Source: Bacteroidales bacterium (GTDB taxonomy: Bacteria > Bacteroidota > Bacteroidia > Bacteroidales > UBA932). From it: DNA of 41,637 nt. The notes below the pieces were generated by a model. That model made no database searches. It was given only the letters and a program-made list of their open reading frames with translations, and had not been told where the DNA came from. Positions within the stretch are counted from its first letter, which is position 1. Each line of letters starts with the position of its first letter. The stretch lies in NCBI GenBank assembly GCA_017627955.1, contig JAGAFU010000042.1, positions 1 through 41,637 on the forward strand. The letters run 5' to 3'. This document shows positions 36,311 to 41,637 of this stretch, piece after piece. Made by a program: the position numbers and the translations under genes.

Positions 36311-38141
36311 CAACCGGAGCCGTGTACTTCTGATCGGACTTCTGATAGTGGCCGCGGTCCTGTTGGGGAAGCTGTTCTACATCCAGATCGTGGACGACAA
36401 GTACAAGATCAACGCCTCCAACAACTCGATGGTCTACGACATCATCTACCCGACAAGGGGGATAATATATGACCGTAAAGGGGAGATAATAGTCAGTAAT
36501 AAAGTGACTTACGACATCCTCGTCACCCCGAGGGAAGTCACCCCGTTCGACACGCTGCTGCTTGCCTCCGTTCTTGAGACCACTCCCGAGTTCATCAAGG
36601 AGAAGATGGCAGAATATTCCAGGAACAAGAAGAAAATAGGCTACCAGAGCATGGTCATGCTCAAGCAGATTAAGCCAGAGACTTACATGAAGTTCGCGGA
36701 GATCCAATATAATTTCCCCGGTTTCAGGGGGCAAGTAAGAAGCATCCGCGACTACCCGGTCAATGCCGGAGGCAACCTCCTCGGCTATGTCTCGGAGGTG
36801 GACCAGAAGTACATAGAGGATCATCCCGGGGAATACAGGCCAGGAGACTATGCTGGCAAGACCGGAATCGAGGCCGCAAGGGAGAAAGACCTGAGGGGAG
36901 AGAAAGGCTACCACATCTACCTTCGTAACTCACGGAACCAGATCGAGAAGCGCTACAAAGAGGGCGAGATGGACAAAGAGGCCATTCCTGGACACGACAT
37001 CGTCACGACCATTGACGCCGAGCTCCAGCAATATGGCCAGGAACTGATGAAGAACAAGGTCGGAAGCCTTGTCGCGATCGAGCCTAAAACCGGGGAGATC
37101 CTGTCCCTGGTATCCAGCCCTGGAGTCGATGTCAGCATGCTCGCGGACATAAGCCAGCATTACAACGAAATCATCAAGGATCCCCACAAGCCAATGTTCA
37201 ACAGGGCTGTCCAGGCTCCGTATCCCCCGGGATCCGTGTTCAAGCTTGTCAACGGGCTCATCGGCCTGCAGGAGGGTGTGCTGAACATGGACATGGCTTA
37301 TCCCTGCTACCAAGGCTACCATTTCGGAAGCCACAAGCTCGGATGCCACAACCACTGGTCTCCCCTGAGGCTTGAAGAGGCCATAATGATGTCCTGCAAC
37401 GGCTTCTTTTGTTATGTCCTGAAGAATATTCTCGAGAACAAGAAGTACAAAAACATCGACGAGGCCCTGGACAAATGGAACGAGTATGTCCAGAGCTTCG
37501 GTTTCGGACACAAGCTGGGAAGCGATTTTCCGGCCGAGCTCGGAGGAACCCTCCCGACCTCGAAGCTGTACAACAAGCGGTACGGCAAAGGTGGCTGGAA
37601 ATTCACTACGATCATCTCGATCTCCATCGGGCAAGGCGAGGTCGGAGTGACTCCCCTCCAGATCGCCAACCTCGCGGCCATCATGGCTAACCGGGGCTGG
37701 TACAAGATCCCTCACATCGTCAAAGCTTCCGAAGGTGTCGAGATTGACCCCAAATACAATGAGCGCCAGTACACCATGGTCGACACGACCAATTTCCAAA
37801 AAGTCATAAACGGCATGTGGAGGGCCGTGAACAATGGTCCAGGGACCGGCTGTACGGCATGGGTAGCGGAGGTCCCTGGGCTGGACATCTGCGGAAAGAC
37901 CGGGACGGCACAAAACCCGAGGGGAGCTGACAACTCGGTGTTCATCTGCTTCGCACCTAAAGACGACCCGAAAATCGCCGTCGCCGCCTATGTGGAAAAC
38001 GCCGGCTTCGGCGCGACGTGGGCCGCCCCTATAGCCTCCCTCCTGATAGAGAAATACCTGAACGGGGAGACTTCCAGACCTGATCTTGAAAAGAGAGTGA
38101 TGGAAGGCGACCTGATGTCCAGGGTTAAGACATATAATTAA
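36294..38141 (+). CDS. mrdA: Penicillin-binding protein 2 (elongasome transpeptidase)
   Basis: A 615-residue class B PBP that cross-links new peptidoglycan during side-wall growth with RodA. An N-terminal transmembrane helix (VLLIGLLIVAAVLLGKLFYI) is followed by a dimerisation domain (about 50-230; GIIYDRKGEIIVSN) and a transpeptidase domain. The nucleophile is in PPGSVFKL (Ser314), the SxN motif is SCNGFF near residue 367, and the KTG motif is GKTGTAQN near 537. The start overlaps the mreD 3' end by 17 bases. rodA follows after eight bases. Confidence 0.95.
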   Translation: MTTEGNNRSRVLLIGLLIVAAVLLGKLFYIQIVDDKYKINASNNSMVYDIIYPTRGIIYDRKGEIIVSNKVTYDILVTPREVTPFDTLLLASVLETTPEFIKEKMAEYSRNKKKIGYQSMVMLKQIKPETYMKFAEIQYNFPGFRGQVRSIRDYPVNAGGNLLGYVSEVDQKYIEDHPGEYRPGDYAGKTGIEAAREKDLRGEKGYHIYLRNSRNQIEKRYKEGEMDKEAIPGHDIVTTIDAELQQYGQELMKNKVGSLVAIEPKTGEILSLVSSPGVDVSMLADISQHYNEIIKDPHKPMFNRAVQAPYPPGSVFKLVNGLIGLQEGVLNMDMAYPCYQGYHFGSHKLGCHNHWSPLRLEEAIMMSCNGFFCYVLKNILENKKYKNIDEALDKWNEYVQSFGFGHKLGSDFPAELGGTLPTSKLYNKRYGKGGWKFTTIISISIGQGEVGVTPLQIANLAAIMANRGWYKIPHIVKASEGVEIDPKYNERQYTMVDTTNFQKVINGMWRAVNNGPGTGCTAWVAEVPGLDICGKTGTAQNPRGADNSVFICFAPKDDPKIAVAAYVENAGFGATWAAPIASLLIEKYLNGETSRPDLEKRVMEGDLMSRVKTYN

Positions 38142-38149
38142 GGCGAGCG

Positions 38150-39595
38150 ATGGGAAACTTCTCTGACAGAGGCGTTAAGCAGTCAATAGACTGGAAGCTG
38201 GTGATCTCTTACCTGCTTCTCATCCTTATTGGATGGGTCAACATCTACGCTTCAATCCACTCGTCTGAGCCTTCAAGCATATTCGACTTCAGCGTCCGCA
38301 GCGGCAAGCAGTTCGTATGGATCCTTACGGCCATCGGGCTGGCTCTGGTGATCCTATTCGCCGTCAATCCAAGGTTTTGGCAAAGCTCCGCGCTCCCATT
38401 GTACCTATTCGTCCTGGTCTTGCTGGTGGTGGTTATATTCGTGTCAAAAGACGTCAAGGGATCACACTCGTGGTTCGAGTTCGGGCCTGTTAAATTCCAG
38501 CCTGCCGAGATCTCGAAGATCACCACTTCCCTGCTCCTGGCCACTCTGATGAGCCAGACCAACTACCGCATCACTCGCCTCAAGGACTTCATGATGACCG
38601 CTCTGATCATCGGAGTTCCGATGCTTGTGATACTTGCCGAAAGCGAGACCGGTTCCGCCCTGGTGTACGTGGGATTCTTGTTCGTCATGTACCGTGAGGG
38701 ATTCTCCGGATGGTGGATATTCAGTCTCATAATGGCGGTTGCCTTGTTCATCCTCACTCTCACCGCATCCGCCTATGTGTCCCTGCTTGTACTGGTCGGG
38801 GTGATTCTAGCCACATCAATAATTATCCAAGGGAACGTGGGTGTCTTCGGGTGGATCAACATCGGAATCCTCGCTGTTCTTTGCGCCTTGCCCTGGGCTC
38901 TTGGCAAAGCGCCCGAAGGGTCATTCCTCGCCGGGATAAAGCCGATGTACATCCTAATCGGGATCTGCGTCATCATGGTGGCCGCAATGATCGTGAAGGG
39001 CTACCGGGAACGCAAGCGTCACCTCTCAATCGGGGCGCTCGGGCTGCTGGCCGGGATTGCCTTGGTGTTCTCTACCGAGTTCATATTCAACAACATCCTT
39101 CAAGACCACCAGCGCAAGAGAATAGAAGTGCTCCTGGGAATGAAAGAAGATCCTTCAGGAGTAGGCTATAACGTCAACCAGAGCATGATAGCCATAGGAT
39201 CCGGAGGTTTGACAGGGAAAGGCTTCCTTAACGGCACCCAGACCACTTTCGGATTCGTTCCGGAGCAGAGCACCGACTTCATCTTCTGCACGGTCGGCGA
39301 GGAATGGGGATTCATCGGATGCCTGATCGTGATATTCCTGTACGTGTTCATGATTTGGAGGATAATCGTCGACGCCGAGAAAAGCAGGGAGAGTTTCACT
39401 CGGATTTATGGGTACTGCGTGGCGGCGTGCATATTCATGCACTTGTTCATCAATATCGGCATGACCATCGGACTGATGCCGGTGATCGGAATCCCGTTGC
39501 CGCTGCTGAGCTACGGCGGATCTTCACTGTGGGCTTTCACTATATTGATATTCATCTTCATAGCCCTGTACCGGCAAGAAAAGAAATACTATTAA
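38150..39595 (+). CDS. rodA: Rod shape-determining SEDS glycosyltransferase RodA
   Basis: RodA polymerises glycan strands from lipid II as partner of PBP2. The 481-residue product has about ten transmembrane helices. Family motifs are QPAEISKI near residue 124, ESETGSALVYVGF near 163, STDFIFCTVGEEWGFIG near 373 and IPLPLLSYGGSSL near 449. It is longer than E. coli RodA because of an extra region with hydrophobic helices around residues 215-285, as seen in Bacteroidetes RodA. It is the last gene of the mre operon; the GH51 gene begins 12 bases later on the same strand, so read-through is possible. Confidence 0.95.
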   Translation: MGNFSDRGVKQSIDWKLVISYLLLILIGWVNIYASIHSSEPSSIFDFSVRSGKQFVWILTAIGLALVILFAVNPRFWQSSALPLYLFVLVLLVVVIFVSKDVKGSHSWFEFGPVKFQPAEISKITTSLLLATLMSQTNYRITRLKDFMMTALIIGVPMLVILAESETGSALVYVGFLFVMYREGFSGWWIFSLIMAVALFILTLTASAYVSLLVLVGVILATSIIIQGNVGVFGWINIGILAVLCALPWALGKAPEGSFLAGIKPMYILIGICVIMVAAMIVKGYRERKRHLSIGALGLLAGIALVFSTEFIFNNILQDHQRKRIEVLLGMKEDPSGVGYNVNQSMIAIGSGGLTGKGFLNGTQTTFGFVPEQSTDFIFCTVGEEWGFIGCLIVIFLYVFMIWRIIVDAEKSRESFTRIYGYCVAACIFMHLFINIGMTIGLMPVIGIPLPLLSYGGSSLWAFTILIFIFIALYRQEKKYY

Positions 39596-39607
39596 CCAAT
39601 CACGAAT

Positions 39608-41146
39608 ATGAGAAGAGCTCTAACCACACTACTCGTCGCGATAGCGAGCGCATCGCTCTACGGACAGGTCAAAATATCCGTTCATGAGAACGCCACCGAC
39701 CAGCCTGTGATCCCGAAGGAGATTTACGGCCAGTTCGCTGAGCACCTTGGCAGATGCATCTACGATGGCATCTGGGTCGGTGAGGACTCCCCCATCCCGA
39801 ACATCAACGGCTACAGGAAAGATCTCGTCGAGGCAATCAGGGAGCTGAAGGTTCCGGTGCTGCGCTGGCCCGGCGGCTGCTTCGCCGACGAGTATCACTG
39901 GAGGGACGGAATCGGCCCTAAGGCCGACAGGCCCAAGATGATCAACTCCAACTGGGGCGGTACTGTCGAGGACAACTCCTTTGGCACCCATGAGTTCCTC
40001 AACTTCTGCGAGATGCTCGGCATCGAGCCCTACATCTCCGGAAATGTCGGATCCGGAACCGTCGAGGAGCTGGCGAAGTGGGTTGAATATATGACCGCTA
40101 AAGGCGGTACAATGGCTGAGTTAAGGGCCAAGAATGGCAGAAAGGAGCCCTGGAAGGTGAAATATCTCGGGGTCGGAAATGAGAGTTGGGGCTGCGGTGG
40201 AAACATGACCCCGGAGTTCTATTCAGACCAGTACAAGAGGTACGCCATCTACTGCCGGAACTACGACGGCAACCGCCTGTACAAGGTCGCCAGCGGAGCT
40301 TCCGATTACGACTACAATTGGACTAAAGTGCTGATGCAGAAGGTCCGTGGAGACATCTCGGGACTATCCCTCCACTACTACACCGTCGATTGGGGCAAGA
40401 AGGGATCGGCCACCGAGTTCACCGACGAGGACTACTACAACGTCATCGCCAAGGCCGTCGAGATCGACGAGGTCATCAAGAACCACGAGGCGATCATGGA
40501 TCTCTATGATCCCAACCACAGGATAGACCTGCTCCTGGATGAGTGGGGCACATGGTACGATGTGGAGCCTGGGACCAATCCCGGCCATCTTTTCCAGCAG
40601 AATTCCATGAGGGACGCTATCGTCGCCGCCCTGACACTGAATATATTCAACAAGCACACCGACCGCCTCAAGATGGCCAATATCGCCCAGATGGTAAACG
40701 TCCTGCAAGCCATGATCCTCACAAAGGGATCAGAGATCGTGCTTACCCCTACCTACCACGTGTTCAGGATGTTCAATGTCCACCAGGATGCTGCCAGCGT
40801 GCCTGTCAGCTTCCAGACTGATTCCCTGGCCTCAACATCCGGCCGACTGTACCCGACCATGAGCGTAAGCGCCTCAAAGTCAGAAGCCATACACGTTTCC
40901 CTGGCGAACCCGTCCGTCAATGAGTCCAAGACTGTCGAACTTGAGTTTGACGAGTTGAAGCCGTCAAAGGTCTCCGGAGAGGTCCTTGTCGGAAAAGGTA
41001 AAGGAATCGAGGCTGTGAAATCCTACAACGACTTCGAGGGGAAAAGCTTAGTGGCTCCCACCAAGTTCAAGGATTTCAAGACATCCGGCAAGACCGTCAA
41101 GGTCACCCTGCCCCCCGCCTCCGTCGTGGTTCTTGAGGTGAAATAA
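39608..41146 (+). CDS. Exported alpha-L-arabinofuranosidase, GH51
   Basis: A 512-residue retaining glycosidase that releases L-arabinofuranose from arabinan or arabinoxylan. A signal peptide ([16 protein letters not shown]) is followed by a TIM barrel with [13 protein letters not shown] near residue 90, the acid/base in [10 protein letters not shown] (Glu192) and the nucleophile in [10 protein letters not shown] (Glu312). The C-terminal 130 residues form the usual beta-sandwich domain ([21 protein letters not shown], in parts). It starts 12 bases after rodA; the functional link is probably none, only shared orientation. With the GH2 gene it suggests use of plant cell wall glycans. Confidence 0.94.
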   Translation: MRRALTTLLVAIASASLYGQVKISVHENATDQPVIPKEIYGQFAEHLGRCIYDGIWVGEDSPIPNINGYRKDLVEAIRELKVPVLRWPGGCFADEYHWRDGIGPKADRPKMINSNWGGTVEDNSFGTHEFLNFCEMLGIEPYISGNVGSGTVEELAKWVEYMTAKGGTMAELRAKNGRKEPWKVKYLGVGNESWGCGGNMTPEFYSDQYKRYAIYCRNYDGNRLYKVASGASDYDYNWTKVLMQKVRGDISGLSLHYYTVDWGKKGSATEFTDEDYYNVIAKAVEIDEVIKNHEAIMDLYDPNHRIDLLLDEWGTWYDVEPGTNPGHLFQQNSMRDAIVAALTLNIFNKHTDRLKMANIAQMVNVLQAMILTKGSEIVLTPTYHVFRMFNVHQDAASVPVSFQTDSLASTSGRLYPTMSVSASKSEAIHVSLANPSVNESKTVELEFDELKPSKVSGEVLVGKGKGIEAVKSYNDFEGKSLVAPTKFKDFKTSGKTVKVTLPPASVVVLEVK

Positions 41147-41153
41147 CTAAGGA

Positions 41154-41453
41154 TTAAAGTCGCTTCAGCGCCCTGGAGAGCTGGTCGGGGCAACTTGTGC
41201 CACGACCTTTACAATCAATGCCATCGAGCAGGGCGATCACGTCCTGAACCTTGCGGCCTTCGCACAAGGCCGCCACGCCCTTTGTGTTGCCGTTACATCC
41301 TTTGGTGTACTGGACTTTGCGGATGATGTCCCCTTCAGTCTCTATGTATATCGCTTCCGAGCAGACAACGGGGCAGGTGCGGAAAAAGGTCTTCCTGATC
41401 CCGCCTTCCGTGGTATCTTCCAAGAGCGTCACATCGTAAGTGATTCTTTCCAT
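41154..41453 (-). CDS. TSCPD domain protein
   Basis: A 99-residue protein that matches the TSCPD/TIGR03905 family: FFRTCPVVCSEAIYIETEGD near the N-terminus, VQYTKGCNGNTKGVAALCEG in the middle, and GIDCKGRGTSCPDQLSRAL at the end, which contains the name-giving Thr-Ser-Cys-Pro-Asp. The domain also occurs at the C-terminus of vitamin B12-dependent ribonucleotide reductases. Stand-alone members have no settled function; the Cys residues may bind metal. The start is probably the ATG at 41453 (MERITYDV), though one three codons earlier at 41462 is possible. It converges on the GH51 gene. Confidence 0.83.
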   Translation of the reverse strand: MERITYDVTLLEDTTEGGIRKTFFRTCPVVCSEAIYIETEGDIIRKVQYTKGCNGNTKGVAALCEGRKVQDVIALLDGIDCKGRGTSCPDQLSRALKRL

Positions 41454-41501
41454 GTCGGTCATATTTTCCGCAATATAGTAAAATTTTTATCGAATTAATG
41501 A

Positions 41502-41637
41502 TTACGCAATGTTATACCTAAAGTCATTCTTGTAAGCCAGGGCCGCAACCATGAGCCTGTCGAACAGCCTGTCGCCGAAGTACCGTCGGTTGAACTTGTA
41601 GCAGAACTCGTTCAAGTAGTTCTGGAGATAGTCCGGA
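41502..41637 (-). mobile_element. 3' end of an IS1595-type (ISXO2-like) transposase gene, cut by the window edge
   Basis: The last 44 codons of a minus-strand frame that enters the window at 41637 and stops with TAA at 41504-41502. The peptide includes DYLQNYLNEFCYKFNRRYFG and DRLFDRLMVAALAY, the typical C-terminal motif (YLNEF.Y.FNRR) of ISXO2-like DDE transposases of IS1595 elements. This end is intact in frame, but the rest of the element and its terminal inverted repeats cannot be judged because the start lies outside. The right end of the element probably lies between 41463 and 41501. Confidence 0.82.

Noticed and set aside
36930-37913. A 327-codon frame antisense to the PBP2 gene
   Set aside because: Shadow of the PBP2 transpeptidase domain; no motif of its own.

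Overview
The window looks like a chromosomal segment of an uncultured, probably gut-associated member of the Bacteroidales. The evidence is: TAnnTTTG (-7) and TTTG (-33) promoter boxes upstream of many genes; Bacteroidetes-type families (DUF3109, DUF2007, GH2 with a DUF4982-like tail, GH51, S9 peptidase, lipidated TPR regulator); and the mreBCD-PBP2-rodA operon. I cannot name the genus. Coding density is high and no stretch over 300 bases lacks a gene. I saw no tRNA, rRNA or CRISPR array.

Layout. 1-1299: start of the str operon on the minus strand (rpsL, rpsG, 5' part of fusA). 1331-6461: GH2 glycosidase and S9 peptidase. 6491-8521: MGMT-like protein, then an ECF sigma factor with a membrane partner and a small exported protein. 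8527-12462: AAA ATPase, lipidated TPR/HTH regulator and a ThiL homologue whose metal-binding residues are gone. 12542-14631: exported EEP-family hydrolase and serine hydrolase. 14624-17502: hemW, a coiled-coil membrane protein, a small membrane protein and a DUF2007 protein. 17499-23732: DUF3109, an M16-like protein without its zinc ligands, an exported TPR protein and a U32 peptidase-family protein. 23815-25789: HigB/HigA-type toxin-antitoxin pair and a lipoprotein. 25908-30188: PBP1A-ddl-prmC operon. 30295-33873: topA, an Lrp-type regulator and ispD. 33940-39595: mreB-mreC-mreD-mrdA-rodA. 39608-41637: GH51 arabinofuranosidase, a TSCPD protein and the 3' end of an IS1595-type transposase.

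The most striking signal is a family of short palindromes scattered through the accessory-like half of the window, nearly all inside protein-coding genes and without breaking the frame. Most share the core CTGAG-(5 to 9 nt)-CGAAG; many fold as a short stem, a tandem G.A mismatch and a tiny hairpin, often GCGAAGC. Unrelated proteins therefore carry the same foreign peptides: PERSRR in HemW and PrmC, LRSAQ(D/N)D in the TPR regulator and the U32 protein, FASLR(M/V)T in GH2 and U32. One copy in the U32 gene appears to hold a second copy nested inside it. The mre operon, topA, PBP1A, ddl and the ribosomal genes carry none that I can see.

Two apparent pseudoenzymes (ThiL-like and M16-like) are the other leading observations. 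Functionally, much of the window serves envelope growth (PBP1A, Ddl, MreBCD, PBP2, RodA), translation (S12, S7, EF-G, PrmC) and polysaccharide or peptide degradation (GH2, GH51, S9).
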